This document shows, piece after piece, positions 26,601 to 41,600 of a stretch of 64,000 bases of DNA (positions are counted from its first letter, which is position 1; each line of letters starts with the position of its first letter). Made by a program: the position numbers and the translations under genes. Below the pieces are notes generated by a model that was not told the DNA's origin, ran no database searches, and saw nothing but the letters and a program-made list of their open reading frames with translations. Location of the stretch: assembly GCF_902459465.1 (NCBI RefSeq), contig NC_047072.1:13724184-13788183 (forward strand), written 5' to 3'. This DNA is from Asterias rubens (lineage: Eukaryota > Echinodermata > Asteroidea > Forcipulatida > Asteriidae).

Positions 26601-29600
26601 TTGCAAACAAGATGACTTTTTCAAAGAAACCTGCTTTTGAAGTTTTGTAACAATTTTGGGTTTTACATTCATTTTGGTTTTACGAATACACCGATGTATC
26701 TTATACTCACTGTATGCTCACAGATAAAAATCACAGGCATATTACTTGGGTGGGATTCAAACCCATGAGCTTTGCAATACTAGAGCAGTGTCTTACCAAT
26801 GTTGGGTTTTGTTGTTGTTTAGTTCCGCGTTGGCTCTTGGAGCAACCCATCACCATCTGATCAAGACTCGACAACGTCTCCGCGTCGGCCTGATCGTAGA
26901 GACGGGTGAAGCCAGAGAGATGCACCACATGTGTTTGCTCCTTGGCTATGGTGCCGATGCCATCTGCCCATACCTGGTCTATGAGAGTGTACAGAGTCTA
27001 AGGGATCAGAACCTACTAGGTGAAGAGGTCTTCACTGATGAAGAGATTGCTTTGAGATTCAAGAGTGCTACAGCTAAGGGGATTGCTAAGGTCATGGCTA
27101 AGATGGGAATCTCCACACTACAAAGCTATAAGGTAATAGTTCTGTCTCCTCAAAATGATCACATAAGAATATTATACAAACATCGGGTACATAAATATGT
27201 GTTTAATGGCGCAAAATATAACCACAAGATCAAATCTGGAGGCGAAAGGTGATGTAAAATGGAAAACAAAATATGAGTGATTATTCTGTGACAATGAACA
27301 AATAAAAGGCATTCAATACTTGTTATATTTAACTCATACATAGATCCTTGTCATTTGACATTTTTTCACAAAAAACACAACATAAACACGGAAACTTCAC
27401 ACTCTGCAAATCCCTTTGAAAACCTTCTAAATCTTCTTGCACATATTTGTATTTTTGTAAATATTTTTGCACCCAAGTACACAAACCGTCCACCGTCAGC
27501 AGCCGCACTCTTGTCTAGATGCTGAACAGGCTTTGACAAGTAGCTGAAAAGATGTAGATTAGAACAACTTTGACGACTCCATGTAGACACCAACCCTTAC
27601 CTTACCTGGGCCCAATTTCATGGCTCCGCTTACCGCCGCATTCTGCGCTTACGATCACGATTCCCCGCTTACGTGCAAGCACCAAATTTCTGCGCTAGCC
27701 TTGTTAGCGTAGAATGCCTAGTAACGTGGAGTACGCACGCGCAGAAGCCAAAATTCAACCCGTGAAATACGCTTGCCGTAAGCACAGAATTCCCTGTTTC
27801 CGTAAGCGTCGATTCTGTGCTTGCGATAAGCAGAGCCATGAAATTGGGCCCTGTCATGTTCGGGCCAAGTGAACCATAACTGTCCAGTTCTGTTTGTGGT
27901 TGCAGCTTTGTCTTCATTCCAAGACCTTGATACTAGATGTTTTCTTTCCTGTCTTACCAGTGTGCCTTCACATTGTTCCCTGGGTCCAATTTAACAGAGC
28001 TGCTTAAAAAGCACAACAAACAGCTAAGCACAACAAAATGATGCTTACCAGAATAAAGTCACCAGCCAAACTACCATGTCACACATTAGCAGAAACATGT
28101 TAAGCTCAATATTCTGCTTAAGCAGCTCTATGAAATCGGGCCCAGTTTTCCCACTTCCCCCTGCTGTCAGGAACTCCTGTCAATACTGTCATACAGATTG
28201 GAGTTGTCTTGAGTTGAATCTACTGATTCTTTACCACCATATATTGTATCCTTCTTTAGGGAGCTCAAATATTTGAAGCTGTAGGCCTTGGTCAAGAAGT
28301 GGTTGATAAATGTTTTCTCGGTACTGCATCTAGATTGGGCGGTGCTACGTTTCAAGTGTTGGCTGAAGAGGTGAGCTTTGTTTGTCTAGTTTTGTAACAG
28401 GTATACATGAGATCCAGTAATAACTGTCATGTGCCTAGCAGGTACTACTTACTGCTCAAGTTTTTTGGGTGGTCTCAAAGACAAACATATTTTACTGAAA
28501 TTGTTCTAAAATGATCATGAAGCAGGAAAATAAGGGCATCAAATAGCTTGGTTAACTTGGTTTTTCACTATATATATTGCTAAAAACAAACCTGATCTAT
28601 TTTGCGATTGTTTTTTTTTTTGAATTATTAGTTTCTGCTAATAAAACGAAGGGTGCCTCAAAAGTGAACTTAATCAATAACTCGGAAGCCTGAGGAAGCC
28701 TGTAGACAAGGGTGCTTACAAGGAACCAGAAACACTGAGGTTAAACTCCTACTCTTCCATGATAAGTGTTGTGGGTTCTTCTACATACATTACAAAACAC
28801 AAGGGATGGGTTCACGCCTTATCCAGAAGGACAAATCAATTAGGATAAAGTATCTTGCATAAGAACATAGGCATTAGGACCTGCTTGGCCGGGATTCAAA
28901 CCCATGCTCTCCGAGTGACAGAACTTGATTATGGTGCATAAAAACAATAAGATGCACTCACTAGACTGCTCGATCACAACTCTCTTCTTTATGGAGCCAG
29001 TCACTTTTCTTTTCGTGAAATAAAAAAAAATTATGGCAAACTTGCTCATGAATGTATTTTATCCATCAGGCTCTGCAACGTCACTTCATAGCCTACTCAG
29101 ATCGGGATGGTGACATCATCACAAGTTTGGAGCCTGGACAGTACCATTGGCGCAGTGGGGGTGAAAAGCACATCAATGACCCCACTAGTGTGGCTAATCT
29201 ACAAGAAGCTACCCGCAACAAGAGTCAAACGGCCTATGATAAATTTAGGGAGTCCCAGGAAGCTGTGGTAAACCATACTGTCTTTTTTTAGCCGAATAAA
29301 AACAAACTAGTCTCGGGCAATCACATTCAAAATAGCAATCAAACACATAAAAAGAAAATAGCATAAGCAATCAAAAGGCGGAGGTAAGTGAACTAGCTGG
29401 GGCCCGTTAGATTGCCTAAAAGAAATAGAGCTTTTGTCTAGAGGCACTATTCAAGAAGAACAAAAGTCTAACCTCTCTTTAAGTACTCTGATTCGGAAAA
29501 TTACCTTGTTTGTACAGTTGTAAGATTCATTTTTCCCATTTCACCTACTGTCATCCCCTGTATCTAAATATGCATTTCCCCTTGCATCATATTGTTTCAT

Positions 29601-32600
29601 TTTTGTAAAAAGATTATGGCCCAATTTCTTGACTATAAACTTAAAGTTTAACATTTTATTATTGGACTTAATGTACTCTGAATCACTCCCCAGATCAGAG
29701 ACTGTACCCTTAGGGGTCAGCTTGACCTTCAGATGGCCTCTACTCCTCTTGATCTCTCTCTGGTTGAAGATGCTACCAGCATCGTCAAACGATTCGTCAC
29801 TGGTGCTATGAGCTTTGGAAGTCTGTCTATTGAGACACACACAACACTTGCACGTGCCATGAACAAGTAAGAGACGAGCCTCGCTGGTTATTCCAGCTGC
29901 ATAATGATACAATTTGGTAAACAAGAGTACTTGCTATGTGAACTACTACTCTTTCACAATAACTGGTTTCTTTTAGGGGCACTTGCAATCCTAGTAGACC
30001 CACAGCTTTACTTACAACCCATCGTAAGGACGAAGCAATTGTGGTTAATTGTCTTGCTTGAGGACACATATGTCAAGACAAGGACTCCAACCCACACTCT
30101 GCTAATCAGAAACACCATAGCTTAAAACCAGTGCTAATAACCGCTCGGCTACAACACGCTATTATTGATTACTTGCTTGTTTTTTTGTTTACTAAGAATT
30201 GGGGGTAAGAGCAATACAGGAGAAGGTGGCGAGTCTGAAAACCGCTACATCAGCAATGATCCTAGCAACAGCACACGATCAGCCATCAAGCAGGTTGCTT
30301 CAGGTCGGTTTGGAGTCACTAGCTCCTACCTGGCACATGCTGATGAGTTACAGATCAAGATGGCGCAGGGAGCAAAGCCAGGTGAAGGGGGAGAGCTCCC
30401 GGGATATAAGGTACTTTCTAGATTTCAATCGCTCTTATTAACAAGCCTGGATCATACTTTGAGGAAAAGCCAATGTCTGTGAAATTCATGTGCTGTTTTC
30501 CAATTGTTATGCAGGGGAGTTCGCTTCACTTTCACAATTCACAAGAAGTATGAACTGGCTAGAACTGTTTTAATATTCCTTATTTCTTATGTCACACGGA
30601 TGATATGTGGCTAGGAATGCAAGAATAAAGTTCTACTTTTACGCTTTAGTTAACAAAACAAATTGATTTGGACATTCCTCACTGGTAAACCAGGATGATT
30701 CTGAAATAAAAATGATAAAGGTAGCAAGTACAGGTTTGGGAAAGCACACTGTTTATCTTCTCCCTATGTCATGTCATAAATAACATCACAAGGTTTCTGG
30801 CATCGTCTCATTTCAGATAGAAATAAGAATTAACTATACAAAAATAGTGAACTTTATGGTGCAACCATGTAGTAGAAATAATTCACTCTTAATTAACTGC
30901 TACTTTAATGATTTATCAAGGTGTCTGAAGACATTGCCAAGACTCGATCATCCATCCCAGGTGTAGGGCTAGTCTCCCCACCTCCTCATCATGACATTTA
31001 CTCCATTGAGGACCTTGCAGAGCTCATCTACAACTTGAAGTGTTCCAACCCTGAGGCTAGGATCAGTGTCAAGCTAGTGTCAGAGGTCGGTGTTGGGGTC
31101 ATCGCTGCCGGAGTTGCCAAGGTATGTATGTCGGAACATTAGGAAATCAAACCTTATGGAAGTTGAGATTTTGCACCGTGGGATATAAAACATAGACCTA
31201 GACTGGGCAGTGCATACTATGGTGAAGAATCAAATGTGATTTTGCTTTTCGAAAGATCATGGACTCCATTTAAGAGTTTTAAACTCCCTTGTTTTGTTTT
31301 TATGTTGTGTCCACAAATCCCCCCTCATGTCCATAGCTGTTTTCCCAATTCCTGTTTGTCTGTTCAACTATAGTAATATTTTTAAAAATAATTATTGTTT
31401 TATCATGTAAACTTGTACTTGTAACTTGTTAACCAAATGCCATTAGTCTATGACTTTTTATTTGGTCTTGTATTTTTATATGAAAATAAACCAATATTGA
31501 ATTGAAAAAATACCTTTGTGTGTCTTTTGGCCCATCCCTTATGGCCATTTTTGATTGCCCTTCAACTGAAGGACCACAGACCAGGTGACTAGAATGTTAT
31601 TAGTCTATGTGCTGTACTTTTTCTAGACTTTGCTTTGCAGGAATTTTTTGTGCAAAATGTTTGGAGCTCATAATCATTCAAATCTCAGCAGCACATTTCT
31701 TTAATTAAACTCAGAAAGGAGTGATATAACAAACCTGTAATAAAAGGTCTTTGACAAAAGGCTCTGTTATGGTCCAAATGTCAGACCACTTTCTATTTTT
31801 TGCATTTATACCATTCACAGGATGGTAAGCAGTTTTTCAGGCATGCAACTCTTCTGCGTTTCCGCGGCATTCTGTGTTTTTTGTTTTTTTTTAATGTGAA
31901 AAAAGAAAAAGAAAAAAAAAAAAAAAAAAAAATTATTTTGTGTGTGTGCCTAATATATGCCTGGCAACAACAGTGTACAACTACAATCATGTAAAATAGG
32001 CCTGGTACATGCCAACAATGCACCTAAGAGCATAATAAACCTCAACATTTTCTAGGGTACCATTGTGGGTATCATGTTCCGTGGCATTTCAGCTGCCTCG
32101 CTCCGCGCTTGCGTTGTGCCTTTGAAAATGTTCCTCTTTTTTTTTCAACGGGCAGTTGCATGCCTGGTTTTTATCAAATTACTTTTGATGTAATACTAGA
32201 ATTAACAGGATTGTGCCCTTATTGATTTGCACAGGGTTTAGCTGAACACATTACCATCTCTGGCCATGATGGTGGCACAGGAGCTAGCACCTGGACAGGG
32301 ATCAAGCATGCAGGGCTACCGTGGGAACTAGGTCTCTCAGAAACACACCAGACGCTGGTACTGAATGACCTCAGGTCAAGGGTCAAAGTGCAGACTGATG
32401 GGCAGCTCCGAACTGGTAGGGACAATACAAACGTCTAATAATATTAAGTAGGATTTGAAACTTTGCATGGTGGAAATACGATATAGAAAGGTTTGCGGTA
32501 ACACCATGTAATGACTATCTCTAAGAGAGATACCAAGCTAATGCGCCTCCACAGTACTTAAGCAGCATGCAGCATCAGAGTCCAGCTTTCTCCAGAAGAC

Positions 32601-35600
32601 AATTAGAGCATACTGATTGAAACGTCGAGTTGAAACCAACGGTTCTTTTCAGAACCACTCCAACTCATTAGAGATAGTCATTACATGGTGTTACTGCAAA
32701 CCTTTCTATATCTAATAATATTGTTTAATTCACAACTAAATTTTAAAAATAAACGACAAGCGAAACTGACAGTGTAAATATAATTCAATTTTTGGGTGAA
32801 CAAGGAAGAGTTTCCCGCAGCTTCTGGAATAATGAGCTGATGTTCTACCAACTAAGCCATATAGCTCTAATGCTGCTTGTCCTCCCTAGTGTGTCAATAT
32901 CTTTGTTCCCGGGCTGCCAGTCAGACGCCATTCAACCTTTAACTGACGTGTAGCCACGGATCTTGTCCAAGTTCACAATTCAACCTGGGAAGCGGCAAGA
33001 GAGGGATCACCTTATAAGGGGATGCAACTTTTTATTTCAAATGTCAGTAATAAATTACAAGGGACACTGACTTGGTAAATTAATATCTATTACTTCGTTG
33101 CGGTACTCGCTGCTAAAAGAATAGAAATAAAAGAACTCTGTAATCTAGAACTGCCTCTAGCTACTTCGCAATCTCGGCGGTCTAGTTGGTATGACACTGC
33201 TCTGGAGTTGTAAAGGTCGTGGGTTCGAATCCCACCCAAGTTATATGGCGAGAATTTTTTTCACAGGACCCTGGAAAGCAAAGCGTGTGTATAATGTTCA
33301 AACCAAAATGAAGCGTCTTTATCCCTGATGCAAATTTAACATCTATTAAAGCCATTGGGCACTTTCGGAACAGAATAAAAAATTAAAGTTCACAGATTTA
33401 CAATTAACTTACAGGGTTTACAGAAGGTAATGGTGAAAGACTTCTCTTGAAATATTATTCCATGAAATGCTTTACTTTTTGAGAAAACATTAAAACAATG
33501 ATCAATTCTCGATATCGAGAATACAGATCTGTTTTAAACACATGTCATGACACGGTGAAACGTGCAAAAACGAGGGTGGGTTTTCCCGTTATTTTCTCCC
33601 GACTCCGATGACCGATTGAGCCTAAATTTTCACAGGTTTGTTATTTTTTATATAAGTTGTGATACACAAAGTGCGGGCCTTTGGACAATACTGTTTACTA
33701 GTCCTACTGTTTACCAACAGTGTCCAATGGCTTTAAAAATAACTTGGTTGTATATTTTGTGTGTAGGTCGTGATGTGGTAATAGCAGCTCTCCTTGGTGC
33801 TGATGAGTTTGCTTTCTCTACAACACCTCTCATTGCCCTTGGATGCATCATGATGAGAAAATGCCATCTTAATACTTGCCCTGTGGGTGTGGCAACGCAG
33901 GTTAGAAAATTTGTTGGGGTTGATATGTTTGGGAGCATTGCTAGTGAGGTCTGGATCGAACATAACACATTGCCCAGCTTTTTGTAACTATGAAATGTTG
34001 TACTGGTATCAGAAATATATCAAAACGAAGAAAGAAATGCTTGCAATCAGCAGAAAGATAACCCTTAATATCTGTATGTGATTCAAGGATCCAGAATTGC
34101 GAAAGAAGTTTGACGGTGAGCCAGAACACGTCATCAACTACTTCTTCATGCTCGCCGAGGAGGTTCGTCAACTCATGGCCCAGCTGGGCTTCCGTAGCTT
34201 CCAGGAGATGATCGGACGCACAGACAAACTCAAGGCATCGGAGCAGCCAGCCAATGAGAAGTGTCGTATGCTGGATTTCAGCAGGATCTTACAGCGAGCT
34301 GATGAGATGAGGGTAGGGGTGAATATCATCGGAGGGAGTAAAGAGCAAAATTTTAATCTGGGAAACAGATTGGTAAGTTAACTTGTGTTCATTGTTTGTT
34401 GATTGGTTCATATGTGTAGTGCCCCTCTTTTAGAGACTCCTTATAAGGAGTTAGAAAATGCCGCACCCTAACATGAATCGAGTTCACATTTTCAAATTTT
34501 TAAGACTACAATTTTGCGATCCTGCAATATTGTCCATGTGGCACACTTGCTAGTCAGGACAGCTGATTGGCTGGCGTGTGATCTGGTTGCCATGGTTATG
34601 TCTTTCTGATTGGGTAAGGTACTCAGTAGGTGTGACTAAGTTTGTTTGCAGCATTCTTATGTGAGCAGCGAAGTAATAAAAAACTGTATCCACTTCTCCA
34701 GCCAACAAGCTGATGTCGTGTTCTCATTTTTGCTGCTTTTAAACAGCCTTCTGGCTAGCCCTACATATCACATATATATACAGTGATGTGAAAGTGGAGA
34801 TTTGCAATCAGAGTTCACACTGAACAGTTTCCTCTAAGTATATTTGGCTTGCAGGGGACTTCAGTCATCTCAACAATACTATATGTCCATTTTTTTTTAT
34901 GTTTCAGGGCTCCATTTTCAAGGGGGTAAAATCCAATCGCAAGACAACTGGTCCGATGCTAAAATCACTGGCCTTCCTCGGGCCAGTGGTCAGGTGTAAA
35001 TTTTGAGCCATGGTCTGTCTTGTTTTACTACCAACTTGTTACATCTTAATTAATTGATTTACCAAACTTATTTTGGACAGGACAATAAATTGATAGAGGC
35101 AGCCCAAGATGTATTGGACGGCAAGAAGGATAGTGTATCTCTAGAGATGGACATTACTAGTCAGAGCAGAGCGTTTGCCACAACTCTCAGCTTCGAAATC
35201 GCTAAGTAAGAGATCAAATCACCAACTACATTCTAGGACAAATAATTATTATCCTTTGGTACTCATTAATGGTCTCCAATTTTAGAAGTGAGAAAAATGA
35301 GTCAAAGGGCCAGACTTCAAGATATCAAGAAGAAAAAATTACATTTTAATTTAATTTTCTTGGTGATGGTTTGAAAAATTGACTTACGTGCTACTCAAGT
35401 GTTAATTTTGCATCCACTGAAGTTGGTTACCTACAAGTTGTCTCATACGACACAGCCCTTAAGTCAACATATTTAAACTCTAAATGTTGAACCCCCAAAC
35501 ACAAAGCAAAAAGTAGTCAATGATTATTAATTTTTAAATGATTTTAAGTTTGAAGCCAAACAAACTTTGTATTTGATAACATCTGGAAATCAACAATGTT

Positions 35601-38600
35601 TTACCCAAAGTAGAAATCAATATTCACTAGATCTTTACATGTGTTTAAATTTCAGCAATTTTAAAGGCACCGGACACATTTGGTAATTGTCAAAGACCAG
35701 TATTCTCACTTGGTGTATCCCAACATATGCATAAAACAACAAACCTGTGAAAATTTTGACTCAAATGGTCACCAAAGTTGCAAGAGAATAATGAAAGGAA
35801 AAAAAAGCCACAACTTCGTGTGCTTTCAAATGCATAATAAAAGGCTTTAGCTTATTTGATTGAGATTAACTCTCTCTCAAAAACTACGTTAGTTCAGAGG
35901 GAGCTGTTTCTCACAATGTTTTATACCATCAACAGCTCTCCGTTGCTCGTCACCAAGTAAGTTTTTGTGCTAACAATTATTTTGAGTAATTACCAGAAGT
36001 GTCCAGTGCTTTTAAAAGGAATCTTATGTAAGAAGCTATATAAAAAGTTGTTTTAATTTGTATTATTGCAAGGGAGACTATATTTACAGTATGGAAAGGT
36101 TTGCGGTAACACCATGTAATGACTATCTGTAATGAGTTGGGGGTGGTTCTGAAAAGAATCGATGGTTTCAACTCGACGATTCGATCAGTATGTTCTTATC
36201 GTCTGATACTTACAGTGTTTGTATTACCCCTAAACAATCTTCTATTTCTTTGTTTTAATCATGTGTTGTATTAGGAGGTTCTGTGAGACTGGTTTACCAG
36301 AGAAATCAATCCAGATTAAGTTGAAAGGTTCTGGAGGTCAGAGTTTCTGCGCTTTTCTCTCCCATGGTGTCTATGTTGAACTAGAAGGAGATTCTAATGA
36401 CTATGTTGGCAAGGTAATTCACAAATAAATGTTGTTTTGCCATCTAATCCTTTAATGAGCAGTCCCCGGAGTGCCTACTTAAAGGAAAATCACAGACTTG
36501 GTTTTGCTAGCAAAAAAGTTGCTGGCAGTGTAAGCACTTAATGCAATCCACCATATACATAAACTGACAAACCCGTAGAAGTTCGAGATTGATCGGCCAT
36601 CAGGATCACAAAGAATTTTGAAAATCGATTACAAATTTTGCATTGCATCGATGCCAAAACAAAAATGAATAAAACGCTCCTTGAGCGATAAACTCCAAAC
36701 GCGAAATTAGATTATTTATTTCTCATAAAATTTGAAATTTCAGACAGAAATATTTCAAGGGAAGTTTTCTACTATCATCATTAGACCGTGTAAGACCGTT
36801 AATAATTAATAATAATACTATGATAATAAATAGTAGTGCGCACATATCCACCCTGCTGGGTGTTCAAGGCGCAGATTTAGTAAGAAGAAAACAAATATAA
36901 CTAAATCTGCTGCACTTCTGTGATTGAATTCTCTGAAGGGTCTATCTGGAGGCACAGTTATCGTCTATCCACCCAAAGATTTACCCTCGGACTTCAAAAC
37001 GGAAGATAACATCATCGTAGGCAATGTGTGTCTGTATGGAGCCACTAGGGGGACGGCTTACTTTAGAGGTGTGGCTGCTGAGAGATTCTGTGTACGCAAC
37101 TCTGGAGCTACTGCTGTGTGTGAAGTAAGGGACATATCATTATTTCAACCAATTTAATTCACAATGTTTTTAATTTAACTGCTGTAGCCATTTTTATCAT
37201 GACATTAAATGATGATACTTCAGTTGGTAACAATGGTTAACTTGCATCAAAACAAGCATGATTTGTTCCATTGTTCAATTTTATTTAGCTTTATTAGGTA
37301 AAATTATTGGTCAATTAATAATGAGTAGTTATTGATATGAGTATTTAGTCAGCGTAATTAAATGTATCATTGGTGGTCAGTTGGTATGACACTGCGCTAC
37401 AATTGCAAAGATCGTGGGTTCAAATCCCACCTGAGTAATATGTGTTTTTTGTTTTCACAGAACTCGGGGGGAGGGGGGGGGAAGTACTGAGTATGACAGT
37501 GCTGACACACATCCATGTATACACACATCAGTGTATATGGGTAAAACCAAAATGAATGTTCTTATCCCCGATGCAAATTTAACATCTATCATTGGTTTAT
37601 TTGTTTATGTGTAGGGTGTTGGTAACCATGGTTGTGAATACATGACGGGTGGGCGGGCCATCATTCTTGGACCCACTGGATGTAACTTTGCTGCTGGCAT
37701 GTCTGGAGGTGTTGCTTATGTCTTGGATAGGTAAAGGGCTTGAGTGCATTTTCAACCTTTTGAATAATAATAATAACGCAGCGTTTGTAAAGGCATAGTT
37801 TAATCCGTAGAAAACCACTCGAAGGCGCTGGTCAAGATGGAACAAGAGGGAATTCTCAAATGGTAGGGAAAGCAAGTATGAACAGGCGTGTCTTCAGTTG
37901 CTGCTGAAAGAGGGAGATGTGTATTTCTATGAGGTTTCCAGGAAGTGAATTCCAGAACCTGTGTGCTATGCTATGCTGGGCAAAACCCCTGACTTCACAA
38001 AATGGCAGACTATGTTTGTTTGCGACGTTTAAGAAAAACCGTGCAATTTCGAGGCATGTTTGTGTGGATTATTATATTCTACTTTAAAAACCATATGCAT
38101 TTCATAACAAACAGCTCAACGCTTTTCAAAGACCAACTCGACCGATCCAAGGCATTGTGTTCCTTTAAAGCCATTGGACACTTGTGGTAAACAGTATTGT
38201 CCAAGGCCACACTTCGTGTATCACAACTTCAATTTAAAATAACAAACCTGTGAAAATTTAGGCTCAATCGGTCTTCGGAGTCTGGAGAAAATAACGGGAA
38301 AACCAACCCTTATATCTGCACGTTTCGCCGTGTCATGACATGTGTTTAAAATAAGTCCGTAATTCTCGATATTGTTTTAATGTTTTCTCAATAAGTAAAG
38401 CATTTCATGGACTAAAATTTCAAGAGAAGTCTTTCACCATTACCTTCTGTAAACCCTGTAAGTTATTTGTAAATCTGTTAACTTTTTTGTTTCTATACCG
38501 AAAGAGTGCAATGGCTTTAAGTAGCACAGATCAGGGCCCAGTTTTATAAAGCCTGTAAGCACAAAAACTTGCTAAGCACAGAAAAGTATTGCTTACCATT

Positions 38601-41600
38601 CAAAATAAAATTTAGTTTACATTGTTGTGACTGGTGCCCCACTCAATTTTGCTCTGCAAAGAAATTTGTAAAGCTTTAATTTTCTGCTTCCCGACTTTAT
38701 GAAATTGGGCCCAGATAATATGCTAGTTTTTCTCGCACACCTGAAGGTGTTTGAACACACAGCTAAAAAGCTTTGGTCAAGAAATGCTTCTTTGTTAAAG
38801 GGTTTTATTTCCATTTTCTGTAGATCGGGAAACTTTCCCATTCTGTGCAACAAGGAATCAGTAACGCTCCGACCTGTCTGCAAGACCATTGATGTTACAT
38901 TCATTAAGGAGCAGCTCAAGAACTTTGTTGAATTGACGGGGTCTGAGGTAGCCTCAAGAATACTCGCAAACTGGGAGGAAGAAGTGAAATATTTTGTGAA
39001 GGTAAGTTTTCTTCCCTATTTCGGATTTGGTCTAAGAAATATTTGCAGAGTGTTACGTCAGCTTCAGTAAGACCTGATTGTTTTGCACATTTTTGGAGTG
39101 GCTTACATTGTCTTCTAGGGAAGGTAGGGTTTACCTTAGGTAATCACATAACAAAACTTATTTGTAAGAAGCACTGCAGTTGTCGATAAGGTATAACATT
39201 TTGAGAAATGATTCCCTTCTAGAGAATGTGGTCTCGGAAAAACATCAATATGAGAAAAGTTTCATGTAGGAACATTTATCAGATTTTGTATACCTACATG
39301 TATTACGATTATACTTCATGTGTGGATGAAACCTGGATTTATGTCAATATCTCAAAAATATTACCTTTTGATTTGAAGTTTTCACAGGTAACATTTATTA
39401 GGTACATATCCACAATTATATATTATGAAAACAATCGAATGGTTGCAAAAACCAATGGTGTACTTTGCCGTCAACACATTTATTCATTACCACATCTCTT
39501 AGACATCTCTGTTTGCGATATAAAAACTACAGATATTTGAAAAACAAACCATATAAAAAGTGTTACTTTTCTCCAAATGTTGCATTTAGGTCTTCCCCAA
39601 TGAGTACAGATGGGCCCTGATCAAGATCAAAGATGAAACTCTTGCCAAGCAGATGGCGTCATCAGACCAAGTGGTTCCCAATGGATTGACCAATCATACT
39701 GACCCAATTGAGTTGAATGAAGGGAAACCAACCAATGGGAAGACAGAACCCAAAGTGATTGACATTGAAGATGCTGTACCTGATGCTGAAGTGGATAAAA
39801 GAAACATGGACAAGATTCTGGACAAAACAAGGTGGGACTTTATCCCCTTCTACTATTCATGGAATGGGAACAAATTTAACATTTTAGTCTAGACCAGGGG
39901 TCGATTTCACAAAGAGTTAGGACTAGTCCTAACTTGAAGTCACCTGGAAGTGGTATTTTGTCAAAATCAAGCTTTTGTCACTAAAATATGTGTTTTGATG
40001 AGTGGAATATGAATAAACAACTAACTAAGGTTTACATAAATTAGTTTCCATGTTATTTACAAATTGGAAAAAAAGCCCGACCCGAGAGGGCGCTGTTCGT
40101 GACGTCAATCGAGGCGCGATGAATCGCATGCAGTGCCAACACAGCATAGTGACGCTTGCCGCAAGCTAAAAACATGCCCTCAAAGTTGAAACAATACCTG
40201 ATTTTTTTCACGTTAGGCAAATGCTCCTTTAGGTTTACACGTCTTTCAGGTACCTTCTTCGACTTCCCCACTAGCTGGAAAAATTATTGGGATGGCGTCA
40301 TGTTTTAGAAAAGAACTTTTCTCTTCATGTCAAAATGTGTAGTGTATTCCGTATTCTCGAAGCACGACGGCTCGAAGTGTTTGCCGCACAGCGCTGGAAA
40401 AGACGTCGGACCGGACAACTTGGCAAACTGACACCATCTTTAGTTGTTTTGCTGCATCCAGCAGCAATACACCTGGTTGACATTGCCGGAAAAATGCAAG
40501 AAAAAAAACTTTTTTAAACGTACAAACTCACGTCCAGGACTTGAATGTACTTGCACGTACGTGTGTTCGATGTTCGATCGGGGCAAAGTCCTCCTCGATT
40601 GACGTCACAAAAGGGGTAGGCGGAGTCACCCCCCACACAACTTTATTTAATTTGTTAAACATATAAATCGTCAAAAACAATTACTCAAAAACTTATTTTA
40701 TTGTTCAGGAACATATACTCTAATGTTTGAAGGAAAAAAAAAAAATATTTCCAGGTGCCTTTAATAGGACTAGTCCTAGGAGGAGATAATAGAAACATAT
40801 GGCTAGTCCTAAGTTAGGACAAGTAACTCGTCCTTACTCGAGATAAGACTAGTCTTAACTCTTTGTGAAATCCCCCCCAGATTTTAAAAAAGGGCTCTAC
40901 TGAAGGGGTGGCTTCTATCGAATCCTGACAACATCTAAATGGAAATACAGCAGAACCTGACTATTTTTGCATGTAAAGTACTGTCGTCGGCTAGGTTTTC
41001 CGTGCTTTTTTTAAATGTGTTTTTTCAGGGACACCGAGTAAAAATTAGGCTTGGTATCCATCATTTTCGGATTCAGCACCCCCAAATTAGGTAAAGAAGG
41101 TTTGTTATCAACTTTTACTCAAAAATGCCGCTCAAAGTTCCTTTTTTTAAATCTGGTCTAGACTATTTGAGTAAACAACAGCAAACTGACCAGATTTGAC
41201 AGGATTTGAAACCTATTTCCATTAATATTTCTTTGCAGGGGATTTGTGAAATACAAGAGGAACAATCAGCAATATCGGAAGGTGTCTGTTCGTATGAAGG
41301 ACTGGAATGAGATTTATGATCATAAAGGCGTCAGGAAGGAACTTCGCACTCAGGCAGCAAGGTACAGAACTCATCGTGTATCTATCATTGCTTTGAACAA
41401 ACCAAGAGTTTACCAAAGGATTTGCTCTGGTCTTACCCTACCTTTCTAACATAACTGTGAGTTCCTTTGTGAATTCTACTTAGCTGGCTTTATCTTGATG
41501 GAAGCAAACAACATGACTAGTTTGTATCCCCTTGGTTGGCGAGGCCACCAAAGGGGCAAACTGTTTTGGACATGTCTCTGACATTCAAATTAGGGACCTT

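Noticed and set aside
33172..33245. Functional tRNA gene
   Set aside because: Good A and B boxes, but no acceptor-stem pairing, and a second copy shares the same non-tRNA tail, so it is a SINE.
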